Notes under the pieces: model-generated | Databases searched by the model: none | What the model saw: only the letters and a program-made list of their open reading frames with translations | What the model was told of the DNA's origin: nothing | Position numbers and translations under genes: made by a program | NCBI RefSeq assembly: GCF_045862785.1 | Contig: NZ_BQXO01000001.1 | Location: forward strand, 496,001 to 560,000 | Length of the DNA: 64,000 nt | From: Furfurilactobacillus curtus | GTDB taxonomy: Bacteria > Bacillota > Bacilli > Lactobacillales > Lactobacillaceae | Direction of reading: 5' to 3' | In this document: in pieces, positions 26,974 through 35,639 of the stretch | Position numbering within the stretch: position 1 is the first letter of the stretch | Layout: each line of letters starts with the position of its first letter

Positions 26974-28113
26974 TTATCTTTTTCTCCCCCACAGCCGCAT
27001 CACATTCTCAGCAGTTCTCGCCAAGTTCTCTCTTACTTGTTCAATCGCAACCGGTAACGCTTCAACACCGGGTAAAATACCAAAGACAGCGTCAATACCA
27101 AGATCATATAGTTGATCGATTCCTTCACCAACGTTTCCAGCTAACGCCACCACAGTAATATTTGAATCGATTTCTTTGACCGCCTGGGCCGTTCCCATCG
27201 GGGTTTTACCATATTGCGTTTGAAAATCAATGCCACCTTCTCCAGTAAAGACAATATCCGCACCAGTCACTCGTTGTTTGAGGTGAGTCATTTCAAGGAC
27301 AATTTCAACACCTCGTTCAAGGTTGGCATTAGTGAACGCTAACAAGCCAGCTCCTAAACCACCGGCTGCACCGGATCCTGGTGTTTGGTCTATGTTACGC
27401 CCGACATCTCGCTGAATTACTTTAGCGTAATGTTTTAAATTCGCATCCAAGATCGAAATCATATCCGGTGTAGCACCCTTTTGCGGTCCAAAAATGGCTG
27501 CTGATCCTATTTTACCTGTCAAGGGGTTAGTTACATCAGAAGCAATCCTAATTTGTGCTTTCGCTACCAGCGGGTCAATTCCGGACAAATCAATATGATC
27601 TAATTCAGAAAGTCCGCCTCCACCTCGAGGAATTGGATGATTATTAATATCTAAAAATTTCACACCAAGTGCTTCAGCCATCCCTGCACCACCATCCGTG
27701 GTTGCGCTGCCACCAATTCCTAAGATCAACTGCTGGCTACCATGGTGCAATGCATCTAACATTAACTGCCCGGTGCCATAGGTTGTCGTAATCAATGGAT
27801 TTTTTGTATGCTCATCGACAAACTGAATACCACTAGCCGCCGCCATTTCAATAACGGCCGTTTTACTGTCTCCTAGCAACCCGTATCGAGCCGTCGTCTC
27901 CTGGCCAAGCGGACCTAGCACAGTAACATCTCTAAATTTTCCGCCCGTCGCATCTACCAATGACTGAACAGTTCCTTCGCCGCCATCAGCCATTGGGACT
28001 TTCTCAATCTCCACTTCAGGAAAAACCCGTTTTACGCCAACTTCAATTGCATCTGCGGCTTGCTGAGCCGTCGCACTTCCTTTAAATGAATCAGGTGCAA
28101 TGACAATTTTCAT
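26974..28113 (-). CDS. glxK: Glycerate kinase
   Basis: 379 aa GarK-family enzyme phosphorylating D-glycerate to 2- or 3-phosphoglycerate. The N-terminus MKIVIAPDSFKGSATAQQAA is diagnostic. Family motifs LILGIGGSATTDGGAGMAEALG and IVFTGEGGIDFQTQYGKTP follow. GAGAGGAG lies 6 bp before the second ATG (28113), which is preferred. It lies 60 bp downstream of a GntP-family permease, forming a glycerate or sugar-acid uptake module. A LacI regulator follows on the same strand. Confidence 0.95.
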   Translation of the reverse strand: MKIVIAPDSFKGSATAQQAADAIEVGVKRVFPEVEIEKVPMADGGEGTVQSLVDATGGKFRDVTVLGPLGQETTARYGLLGDSKTAVIEMAAASGIQFVDEHTKNPLITTTYGTGQLMLDALHHGSQQLILGIGGSATTDGGAGMAEALGVKFLDINNHPIPRGGGGLSELDHIDLSGIDPLVAKAQIRIASDVTNPLTGKIGSAAIFGPQKGATPDMISILDANLKHYAKVIQRDVGRNIDQTPGSGAAGGLGAGLLAFTNANLERGVEIVLEMTHLKQRVTGADIVFTGEGGIDFQTQYGKTPMGTAQAVKEIDSNITVVALAGNVGEGIDQLYDLGIDAVFGILPGVEALPVAIEQVRENLARTAENVMRLWGRKR

Positions 28114-28174
28114 CATAAACTCCTCTCAAAACTAAATTATGAATCACCAGCGATTAACGTTTTAGAAAAAATCA

Positions 28175-29491
28175 TTACAGTAAAAAACCATACATAATGG
28201 TACCAACAATTGTCATCGTTAATCCAACAGCCGATTCATATGGAACCGACTTCATTCGAGCCTTTAAATCCATATTCATGGCATTTCCCGTAACGTGGAA
28301 ATAATTCCCCTGAGGTAGATGATCAATCACAGTTGCCCCCGTATGAACCATCACAGCCGCCGCTAATGGAGCTGTGCCAAACGACAAAATTGCCTTCCCA
28401 AAAGAACCCGTGGCCAAAATAACCCCTGTTGAAGTTGAAGCTGTGGCAGCTGCCATCAAAATCCCAGCAATCGGTGCTAAGAAGGTTCCTGAAATACCTG
28501 ACATTTTAATCAGGCTAACAATCGCAGCTGGTAACGTCGAGGCGGTAATCAAGCCACCGATAGCTCCAGCTCCAATCAAGATCAGGACGACATCCGTCAT
28601 TCGATCCATTCCTGACTTCGTGTAAGCCAAAATATGCCGACCTTGTCCCATCGCAAACATGCCTAATAACCCGGCCAGTGGCAAAATATACATTGCATCC
28701 ACTTGGAACTTTTGCAAAATTGCAATATGTGCAATGCTGCCGATTGGATTAATTAGTAACAAGATAACGGCGACCAATGGCGCCACAATCGCAGAACGAA
28801 AAGATGGTAGCTTACCTTCGTCAGAAATACTTGCCGTTCCAGAAACTTGATTAGCTTCAACGTCCGCCATGGTCGCTACTTCACCATGATTTCGCAGAAC
28901 GGTTGCTAATAAAATCGCCATCGCCAATCCAAATAAAGCTGGGACAAAATCGGCCACCATGACATCACTAAGTTGCAAATGAAATCCACGTGCTGCTGCA
29001 ATCGTATTCGGATTCGGAGAAATAATATTTCCCGCTTTTCCACCACCGGATAGTGCAACTAATAACGCCAACTTCGAAATTTTGAGCTTACTCCCCACCT
29101 CTAAAGCAATCGGAGCGACAATCAATACTGCAACCGGAATGAACACCCCCACTGCCGTAATAATCATTGTCGACAAAGCTAGCGAAACAATCGCCAGGCT
29201 TTCCCCCAGCTTATCAACAATTGTCCGTGCAATGGTGTTAGCAGCCCCGGACTCCATCATGACCCCAGCCAAGACACCAGCCGCCAAAACACGGACCACT
29301 GTGCCCATGACACTTTGGGTTCCTGCCACAACGATGTTGACCGTTTGAACAAGATTGGCACCACCGATGACCGCCCCAACAATCGTGCCAACCAACAATG
29401 CATATACCGCATTTAATTTTCTCAAAATCAAAAAAATGGCTAATGCTAAACCAATTAATGCACCAATCCAGCTTACCGTGACTCCTGACAT
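28175..29491 (-). CDS. GntP-family permease (glycerate or gluconate)
   Basis: 438 aa with about 12 helices. It has the GntP pattern VSWIGALIGLALAIFLILRK and the central SGGGKAGNIISPNPNTIAAA. Pairing with glycerate kinase suggests D-glycerate:H+ symport; gluconate is the alternative, but no gluconokinase is adjacent. RBS GAGGAGG precedes the ATG. A cre-like palindrome sits about 50 bp upstream. Confidence 0.88.
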   Translation of the reverse strand: MSGVTVSWIGALIGLALAIFLILRKLNAVYALLVGTIVGAVIGGANLVQTVNIVVAGTQSVMGTVVRVLAAGVLAGVMMESGAANTIARTIVDKLGESLAIVSLALSTMIITAVGVFIPVAVLIVAPIALEVGSKLKISKLALLVALSGGGKAGNIISPNPNTIAAARGFHLQLSDVMVADFVPALFGLAMAILLATVLRNHGEVATMADVEANQVSGTASISDEGKLPSFRSAIVAPLVAVILLLINPIGSIAHIAILQKFQVDAMYILPLAGLLGMFAMGQGRHILAYTKSGMDRMTDVVLILIGAGAIGGLITASTLPAAIVSLIKMSGISGTFLAPIAGILMAAATASTSTGVILATGSFGKAILSFGTAPLAAAVMVHTGATVIDHLPQGNYFHVTGNAMNMDLKARMKSVPYESAVGLTMTIVGTIMYGFLL

Positions 29492-29538
29492 TTTAATTCC
29501 TCCTCATTTACTATCGATAAAGTCATCGATAGCCTTAA

Positions 29539-29552
29539 AGTAAGCGCTTTCT
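29539..29552. promoter_or_regulatory. cre-like palindrome upstream of gntP
   Basis: AGTAAGCGCTTTCT, centred on GCGC, lies about 50 bp before the gntP ATG. It may bind CcpA or the nearby LacI protein. Confidence 0.5.
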
Positions 29553-29607
29553 TAAATAAACTAATTCTAGCATATCATTTCCCAAAATCGCGGTTATGTT
29601 ACATAAT

Positions 29608-29643
29608 AAAAAAGAAACCAGCGTCAATATGACGTCAGTTTCC
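29608..29643 (-). terminator. Terminator of the GyrI-like gene
   Basis: Minus-strand GAAACTGACGTCA-tat-TGACGCTGGTTTC followed by TTTTTT. Confidence 0.85.
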
Positions 29644-29655
29644 ATTCAAATCACG

Positions 29656-30330
29656 TTAATTTCCTTGAATAATCGGCAGACCTTGCTTCATCACCTTTGT
29701 TACATCCATCGGTTCAATTCCATTTCGCAGAATTGTATGCCACTGATCCCCTTTGGTCCGAACAACGTCATCCAGATAAAGTTCCATGTGCCAGCTTTCT
29801 GCAGCAAGTGAACGATAGCCAGCTCCTTGAATAAAGGTTTGTAAGCGTGTATTGGCCGTACCTAGATGAGATAAAATTCCGACGTTACCAATTTGTGCCT
29901 CTAACCCTTCGGAAAAATGCAACATTCGAATATCCCAAAGATACGACTGGTCAACGTCAGTAATTGCAAATTCTGCCGTTTGCAGGATTTCTTTAGTAAT
30001 GAATTCCGGTTGACGAATCATCAATTGATAGCGCCACTGCGCATCCCGGCCAGGTGTGACCCGCTCCCACATTGCTTGTAGCGGGTAACGAACAAACGGC
30101 TGAAAGCCTTCTACTTCTAAGTTATTTTGCGGTCCAGCGGCTAAGTAATCTGCAACCCGATATAAGGCATCTGCTCGTGCAGTGAAGTCTCGGTTATTGG
30201 GGTCGGCCTTGCCAATCCCACTCAACACGATGTACTGACGAGTCGGCAAATCTACAATTGAGCCTTTTTCGGTGTCACGAGTATATTCACCACCTCGATC
30301 TGTTCGCCAGTCTAACTGTTCTTCATTCAT
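29656..30330 (-). CDS. GyrI-like small-molecule-binding domain protein
   Basis: 224 aa cytosolic protein. The stretch PTRQYIVLSGIGKADPNNRD followed by TARADALYRVADYL matches the start of GyrI-like (SOUL/BRL-related) domains. The region ITKEILQTAEFAITDV is typical of the second half. It has no DNA-binding domain, so it resembles stand-alone GyrI-like proteins that bind or hydrolyse small hydrophobic compounds. RBS GAGGAG. A strong cre-like site TGAAAACGCTTTCT lies 45 bp upstream. It is monocistronic, between terminators. Confidence 0.8.
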   Translation of the reverse strand: MNEEQLDWRTDRGGEYTRDTEKGSIVDLPTRQYIVLSGIGKADPNNRDFTARADALYRVADYLAAGPQNNLEVEGFQPFVRYPLQAMWERVTPGRDAQWRYQLMIRQPEFITKEILQTAEFAITDVDQSYLWDIRMLHFSEGLEAQIGNVGILSHLGTANTRLQTFIQGAGYRSLAAESWHMELYLDDVVRTKGDQWHTILRNGIEPMDVTKVMKQGLPIIQGN

Positions 30331-30690
30331 CTAAATCACACTCCTCAAATTCAGCCTAGCATACTCACGGAAGAATGAAAACGCTTTCTTTAGTAATTGT
30401 TTCACCCTGAGATCGCTGCAACCACAGTCACATGCCATCATAAATTTGAACGACGCGTGCACTTACTCAAAGGTCGACTGACGTGCACATAACGGACATT
30501 GGATCATCTGTGTCAAACTCATTAATGCAACTCGATTACGCTCAGGCCTGATGGTAAGTCGCCCTTCTAGGTTCAGAGCTGACTTGCAACATTCCAGATG
30601 AATGTGCTGCAGGTCTAAGCTTCTAAACAAAAAAAGGCCCTATATCAAAGCCTCTCAGTAATCCTACATTTCATGACAACTTTAAATGAA
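30331..30690. other. Intergenic, probably decayed sequence
   Basis: About 360 bp with no intact gene beyond the cre-like site. It contains CATAACGGACAT, near-repeated at about 31,280 (CATAACGGATAT), and an ATTCCAG/AATGT palindromic patch. Confidence 0.45.
30376..30389. promoter_or_regulatory. cre-like site upstream of the GyrI-like gene
   Basis: TGAAAACGCTTTCT fits the cre pattern at 13 of 14 positions. Confidence 0.6.
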
Positions 30691-30864
30691 TTACTCTATC
30701 TTTGCTGCTTCGATAGTCTTCATTTGAAGATCCGAAGCTTCTTTTGCAGATGCCGCATAAACAATTTTCAACTCAATTTCAGTAGTGTTAACGTACATGC
30801 GAGGAAAACTATTACCGTATTTTTCCCCAATAGCATTTGCTTTGACTGCTAGTTGGCTATCCAT
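30691..30864 (-). CDS. Small 57 aa protein, unknown
   Basis: Short minus-strand frame starting MDSQLAVKANAIGEKYG and ending KTIEAAKIE. A convincing RBS (GGCGGAGG) lies 6-7 bp before the ATG. The composition is that of a real soluble alpha/beta mini-protein. It lies alone in a region that otherwise looks decayed, so it could be an intact small gene or a relic. No family recognised. Confidence 0.55.
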   Translation of the reverse strand: MDSQLAVKANAIGEKYGNSFPRMYVNTTEIELKIVYAASAKEASDLQMKTIEAAKIE

Positions 30865-31442
30865 AAACGACCTCCGCCATTGTAATATCTCAACATTATA
30901 TTGAACCTTGGATTACCTCCAAGCCTTCACAATATTCTCATGCACTTTCCCAAAAGATGCAATACAAGCATCTTCTTCATGTCAATCAGGATTTTGGTTC
31001 CGTTAGAGGGAAATTTACGGTACAGTTCTACATTGTATCTGTATTGTGTGGAAGAACTTGACTGTTTAACCACCAACGACATTGGGACTTGCAAACGAGC
31101 GTTGGATGAAGATTTCAATCATTACACCGACAACACATCTCACTATGCGGATCCTCATCTATCACGGGATCGATCAAAATTTCATCATTACCTGTGTCAA
31201 GGTCGTTGCCGATTATTTCAGAGGGAGATCACGTATAACTTTGAAAGATAAGCGGGTTAACCGAAAGTAGCCCAACCTGAACATAACGGATATCAGCTTA
31301 GAGCAGGCCCACGGCGTTCCAGCCGAATGTTCGTAAAATTCAGGTTGGTCGACAGTAAAACTCCGTTATGTTTCATACTTTTAACAAAAAAACGATGTCC
31401 CTTGAGAGACATCGTTTTTGAACTAATCAAGCAATTATCAGC
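30865..31442. other. Intergenic region with possible gene remnants
   Basis: About 578 bp with only broken frames. On the minus strand near 31,080-31,118, LQVPMSLVVKQSS resembles the C-terminal end of a LacI-family regulator, but upstream frames contain stops. The rbs terminator lies at its right end. Confidence 0.4.
31384..31419 (-). terminator. Terminator of the rbsDACB operon
   Basis: AAAAACGATGTC-loop-GACATCGTTTTT, with a T run on the minus strand. Confidence 0.88.
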
Positions 31443-32402
31443 TTATCGATACTGATCGACATTTTCCTTAGTCACAAGGTGAATTGGTGACGCAATATTC
31501 TTCGCCACTTTCTTACCCTCATAGTGCTTGTAAGCTGCCTTAATGGCTAATTCACCTTCAACTTTTGGCGATTGGGCAATATCACCGGAAATTTTACCCT
31601 GTTTAACAGCGGTCAATCCCTGTGGTTCCCCATCGATTGACACAACAACCATCGATGGATTATTGATTGCTTTAACAGCCCCTAAGGCCATTTCATCGTT
31701 TTGAGCGAAGACACCTTGAATGTCACTGTGGGCTTGCAGGACGTTTTCCATTGTAGATAGTCCCTTGGCCCGGTCAAAGTCGGCACTTTGTTTCGTAATC
31801 ACCTTCAAGTAGTTCTTGGCGTGTTGATCGAATCCTTTACCACGTTGGATCGCGGCGTCGGCACCAGGTGTTCCTTCAAGAACAGCCACCGGCGCGTTCT
31901 TTGGCAGCTTACTCTTCATGTAATCAGCAGCCATCTGTCCCGCCTTGACATTATCAGAGGCTACGGTAGTTAATAACTTCCCACCATTGGAACCACGATC
32001 ACACGCAATCACTGGAATACCGGCATTATTGGCATCCTTAACCGCCGGGACAATCGCGTCTGAGTCCACCGGATTAATGATAATGACGTCAACTTTCTTC
32101 TGAATCAAATCTTCAATATCACTCGACTGTTTAGAACTGTCATTTTGCGCGTCGAAGACTTCCGTCGTCGTACCATTCTTTTTGGCTACATCATTGATCC
32201 CATTACGTAACGATACGAAGAATGGGTTACTCAACGTGGATAATGATACACCAACTTTTAACTTATCCTTGGCTTTCTTAGTGACCTGCTTATTGCCAAA
32301 TGATGGTGGCGTTAGCGAAACAGCTTTACATCCTGTCAAAATGACAGAACAAAGCGCAAACAAAGCAATCAGACTGAGTACATAGCGTTTATTGTGCTTC
32401 AT
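31443..32402 (-). CDS. rbsB: Ribose ABC transporter substrate-binding lipoprotein
   Basis: 319 aa. A lipoprotein signal peptide ends in the lipobox LTGC with Cys25. The mature part is a periplasmic-binding-protein type I fold: LKVGVSLSTLSNPFFVSLRN, DVIIINPVDSDAIVPAV and VFAQNDEMALGAVKAI. It captures ribose outside the membrane and delivers it to RbsC. It is the last gene of rbsD-rbsA-rbsC-rbsB, with RBS GGGGGAG, and ends before a strong terminator. Confidence 0.95.
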   Translation of the reverse strand: MKHNKRYVLSLIALFALCSVILTGCKAVSLTPPSFGNKQVTKKAKDKLKVGVSLSTLSNPFFVSLRNGINDVAKKNGTTTEVFDAQNDSSKQSSDIEDLIQKKVDVIIINPVDSDAIVPAVKDANNAGIPVIACDRGSNGGKLLTTVASDNVKAGQMAADYMKSKLPKNAPVAVLEGTPGADAAIQRGKGFDQHAKNYLKVITKQSADFDRAKGLSTMENVLQAHSDIQGVFAQNDEMALGAVKAINNPSMVVVSIDGEPQGLTAVKQGKISGDIAQSPKVEGELAIKAAYKHYEGKKVAKNIASPIHLVTKENVDQYR

Positions 32403-32416
32403 GAGTATGTCTCCCC

Positions 32417-33388
32417 CTATTTTTTGGCTTGCTTTCGATCAAGTAAGACAGCGACCAAGATCACGATCCCCTTAACGATTTGTTGGTAGAAGCTAGAAAT
32501 TCCTAATAGGTTCATCCCATTGTTCAATACCCCAATAATCAGAGCACCGATCAAGGTACCAAACATCTTCCCTTTACCACCAGCTAGGCTCGTACCACCT
32601 AATACAACGGCCGCAATGGCGTCCATTTCATAGGCAACCCCAGCATCTGGTTGCGCAGAGGCGAGCCGTGACGTTAAGATCATCCCGGCTGTCGCTGATA
32701 AGAACCCGGCCAACGTATAAACCCAAATGATCATCTTATTGTTCTTAACCCCAGCAACGAAGGCAGCCCGAGGGTTACCACCTAACGCGTAGGTCTTGCG
32801 ACCAAACGTGGTCCGGTGTAAGAGCACATAAGCCAAGATGTAGAACAAAACCATGATGTAGACCGGAAATGGGATGCCGAAGAGATAACCTTGACCAAAA
32901 AATTGAAAGCCAAAGTTACTGCTCATCTTGGCCCCAGTAATTGGGTTCCCGTTGGTGAAAACATAGGTTGCACCACGGAAAATCGTTTGCGTGGCTAATG
33001 TGGCAATGAATGGCGCAGCTTTACCATAAGCAATTAGAATCCCATTCAACGCACCAAAGATCCCACCAGTAACCATCCCAATTAGGAAGGCGAAAAAGGC
33101 TGGCACACCCATCAATACTAATTGGGCCGTGAACGCGCCACTTAAGGCAAGAATTGATCCAACAGATAAATCAATTCCACCGGTTAAAATAACAAATTCC
33201 ATCCCAAAGGCAATTAAGGCATTAATTGAAACTTGCCGTAATAAGTTCAATAAGTTCAATGGATCAAGAAATGAAAAATTCAGAATTGAGACCAGAATAA
33301 TTAAAACGATCAGGGCAACCAACGGCCCCAGTTTGGCATAAAAATCACCGAAATTAAATTTTGTTTTGGCTTCGGTTTGCTTATCCAT
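32417..33388 (-). CDS. rbsC: Ribose ABC transporter permease
   Basis: 323 aa permease with about 8-10 helices, matching the RbsC/BPD_transp_2 family (FGMEFVILTGGIDLSVGSIL and AVVLGGTSLAGGKGKMFGT). Its ATG overlaps the rbsA stop (TAATG), giving translational coupling. Works with RbsA and RbsB. Confidence 0.95.
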   Translation of the reverse strand: MDKQTEAKTKFNFGDFYAKLGPLVALIVLIILVSILNFSFLDPLNLLNLLRQVSINALIAFGMEFVILTGGIDLSVGSILALSGAFTAQLVLMGVPAFFAFLIGMVTGGIFGALNGILIAYGKAAPFIATLATQTIFRGATYVFTNGNPITGAKMSSNFGFQFFGQGYLFGIPFPVYIMVLFYILAYVLLHRTTFGRKTYALGGNPRAAFVAGVKNNKMIIWVYTLAGFLSATAGMILTSRLASAQPDAGVAYEMDAIAAVVLGGTSLAGGKGKMFGTLIGALIIGVLNNGMNLLGISSFYQQIVKGIVILVAVLLDRKQAKK

Positions 33389-34872
33389 TAGCGTTCTCCT
33401 CCCGTTGCTAACGTCATGACACTTTCTTGACTGGCGGTGGCCGTTGGGACGATTCCCATTAGCTGACCTTCATAGACCACGGCGATATTGTCTGAAAATC
33501 CAAGAACTTCATCCAAATCGCTAGAAACCATGATGATCGCGGTGCCCCGATCCGTCAGTTCATTCATCAAATCGTAGATTTCCCGTTTGGCGCCCACGTC
33601 GACCCCACGCGTCGGTTCATCTAAGATCAACACTTGTGACCCTGAGCCAACCCACTTGGCGAGGACAACCTTTTGTTGATTTCCACCGGAGAGACTACCT
33701 GCTTCCTCATCAGCGCTCGTCGCTTTAACGGTCAGACGTTTCATCAATAATTCAACAAATTCTCGATCCGCTTTACGGTCAATTAAGCCATGTTTGGTAA
33801 AACCATCGATACTAGGAAGATCGATATTGTCAGCAATCGAATCATCGAGGATCAATCCCTCAGATTTCCGATCTTCGGTTAAAAACCCCACATTGTGTGC
33901 AATCGCTTCGTTAGGGTTGCTAATTTGAACCGTTTCGCCATTAATTTCAATAGTTCCCGCGTCGAGTTTGTCGATCCCAAAGATTGCCCTCATAATCTCT
34001 GTACGCCCAGCGCCCATCAAACCAGAGAAGGCCAGAATCTCACCAGAGCGAACCGCAAAGCTGATATCTTTAAAGACCCCCCTGCTAGTCAAGCCGTTCA
34101 CTTTAATCATCGTATCGCCAAATTTAGGATTCCGATCAGGATAAAAATCACCTAAATCACGGCCAACCATATCGTGAACGATCTGTTGAACATTTGTTTC
34201 GGCAGTCTTATACGTATTAATGGTTAACCCATCACGCATGACAGTTACTCGATCAGAAATGGCAAATAATTCTTCCATACGATGAGAAATATAGATAATA
34301 CCGACGCCTTGAGCCTTTAATGATTTGATCACGGTAAATAATTTCTGAATTTCGTTTTCCGTCAAGGCCGCCGTTGGTTCATCCATAATAATCACTTTGG
34401 CATCGGTCATTAAGGACTTGGCAATTTCAATCATTTGTTGCTGCCCAACCGATAGTTCGCCAATTGGTCGCTCTAGATTTACTTTCATCCCTAACCGATC
34501 TAAGGAGGCGTTAGCAAGCGCTTTCATTTTATCGTTATCAATAAACCCCCAGCGACTCTTAATTTCCTTGTTCAAAAACATGTTATCCAAAACCGGCATT
34601 TCAACAAAATTGTTCATTTCTTGATGAATAAATGCAATCCCATGTTGTTCTGCCTCCAAGGCGTTGGCAAAATGTGTCTCTTGCCCATCGACCTTGATCA
34701 CACCACCGTTTGGCTCCAATAAACCGGTCAGAATGTTCATCATCGTCGATTTACCTGCACCATTTTCTCCCATCAAAGCATGGACTTCGCCACCTGTGAC
34801 GGAAAAATTGACGTCTTTTAGCACCACATTGGGACCAAAAGACTTTGAAATGTGTTGCATGTCAATTTCCAT
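33388..34872 (-). CDS. rbsA: Ribose ABC transporter ATPase (two domains)
   Basis: 494 aa with two tandem ABC domains. The first carries the Walker A GENGAGKST, signature LSVGQQQM and Walker B VIIMDEPTAAL. The second has a degenerate Walker A (GLMGAGRTE) with signature LSGGNQQK and VLILDEPTRGVD, as is normal for sugar-type RbsA. RBS GGGAGG. It energises ribose import. Confidence 0.96.
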   Translation of the reverse strand: MEIDMQHISKSFGPNVVLKDVNFSVTGGEVHALMGENGAGKSTMMNILTGLLEPNGGVIKVDGQETHFANALEAEQHGIAFIHQEMNNFVEMPVLDNMFLNKEIKSRWGFIDNDKMKALANASLDRLGMKVNLERPIGELSVGQQQMIEIAKSLMTDAKVIIMDEPTAALTENEIQKLFTVIKSLKAQGVGIIYISHRMEELFAISDRVTVMRDGLTINTYKTAETNVQQIVHDMVGRDLGDFYPDRNPKFGDTMIKVNGLTSRGVFKDISFAVRSGEILAFSGLMGAGRTEIMRAIFGIDKLDAGTIEINGETVQISNPNEAIAHNVGFLTEDRKSEGLILDDSIADNIDLPSIDGFTKHGLIDRKADREFVELLMKRLTVKATSADEEAGSLSGGNQQKVVLAKWVGSGSQVLILDEPTRGVDVGAKREIYDLMNELTDRGTAIIMVSSDLDEVLGFSDNIAVVYEGQLMGIVPTATASQESVMTLATGGER

Positions 34873-34887
34873 TTGAGCAACCTCCCG

Positions 34888-35283
34888 TTAGAATGTCACG
34901 CCACTCTCTAAAATAATGTTGGAATAAGGCGTCATTTCCCCGGTTCGGACAAATGCATGTGCCTGGCTCAGATCAGCCTTCATTTGATCATGAGGAATAA
35001 AGACAATCTCAACATCTGGTAATAATGCTTTTACTGCCGTTAATTGGTGGGGATTTTGAACTTTCATTTCCTCCGCGAGATAAATTCGCTGAACGGCCAG
35101 TTCAGACAATACATTCGTCAAAACATCAATAAAACTCGGTAGTCCTTTGGTAACAGCCAAATCAATCTTTTCTGTTCCCTTTGGGACAGGCATCCCAGCA
35201 TCCCCAATCGCTAGCGTGTCAAAGTGACCCATTTGGGAAATAACACGTGATAAATCAGAATTTATCACTGTCGTTTTCTTCAT
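34888..35283 (-). CDS. rbsD: D-ribose pyranase
   Basis: 131 aa with the family start MKKTTVINSDLSRVISQMGH. It converts beta-D-ribopyranose to ribofuranose for RbsK. The ATG at 35283 is chosen over the GTG at 35295 because of the conserved N-terminus. It is the first gene of the transport operon, 15 bp before rbsA, downstream of a promoter with a cre over the -35 and an RbsR-type operator after the -10. Confidence 0.95.
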   Translation of the reverse strand: MKKTTVINSDLSRVISQMGHFDTLAIGDAGMPVPKGTEKIDLAVTKGLPSFIDVLTNVLSELAVQRIYLAEEMKVQNPHQLTAVKALLPDVEIVFIPHDQMKADLSQAHAFVRTGEMTPYSNIILESGVTF

Positions 35284-35321
35284 ATTCCAGTTCACCGCCT
35301 TGTTTAATTTTTAAAAACCGC

Positions 35322-35339
35322 TTGTAAAACGATTTACAA
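35322..35339. promoter_or_regulatory. RbsR operator at rbsD
   Basis: TTGTAAAACGATTTACAA, a near-perfect palindrome of LacI type. It lies 15-30 bp downstream of the -10, where it would block transcription. Similar sites precede rbsK and rbsR. Confidence 0.8.
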
Positions 35340-35353
35340 ACTTTTACTCGCTT

Positions 35354-35382
35354 AGTGTATCAATTTATGGAAGCGTTTGCAA
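35354..35382 (-). promoter_or_regulatory. Promoter of rbsDACB with overlapping cre
   Basis: TTGCAA, 17-bp spacer, TACACT on the minus strand. The cre-like TGGAAGCGTTTGCA (35368-35381) overlaps the -35, consistent with catabolite repression. Confidence 0.75.
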
Positions 35383-35582
35383 CTGTGAACTCTGCATATT
35401 GTTATCATTCATAACGTCATATTAGCATCATCATTGTCATACTAATTGAAATTAAAAAAACATCCAACCTAATCTTTGAATGCTTTCATTAGAGTAAATT
35501 TTTTAGTGGGTTAAAATCTTCGTTTAAACGGCTGATTAATTTAAGCTATTTCACGATAATTAGGACTAAAAAAGGTCTTTAA

Positions 35583-35622
35583 ACAAAAAAACCTTCACGC
35601 TAAAAAATCGTGAAAGTTAGTC
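35583..35622 (-). terminator. Terminator of rbsK
   Basis: Minus-strand CTTTCACG-loop-GCGTGAAGG followed by TTTTTTTG. Confidence 0.8.
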
Positions 35623-35639
35623 GTGCAACATTCTTTATC

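Larger units (their letters stand above)
35296..35639. other. rbsD promoter region and rbsK terminator
   Basis: About 344 bp. It contains the rbsD promoter, operator and cre, then AT-rich sequence and the rbsK terminator; no gene. Confidence 0.6.

Noticed and set aside
30901..31251. 116 aa plus-strand frame in the decayed region
   Set aside because: No RBS and no protein-like pattern; the minus strand shows the more plausible LacI-like fragment.
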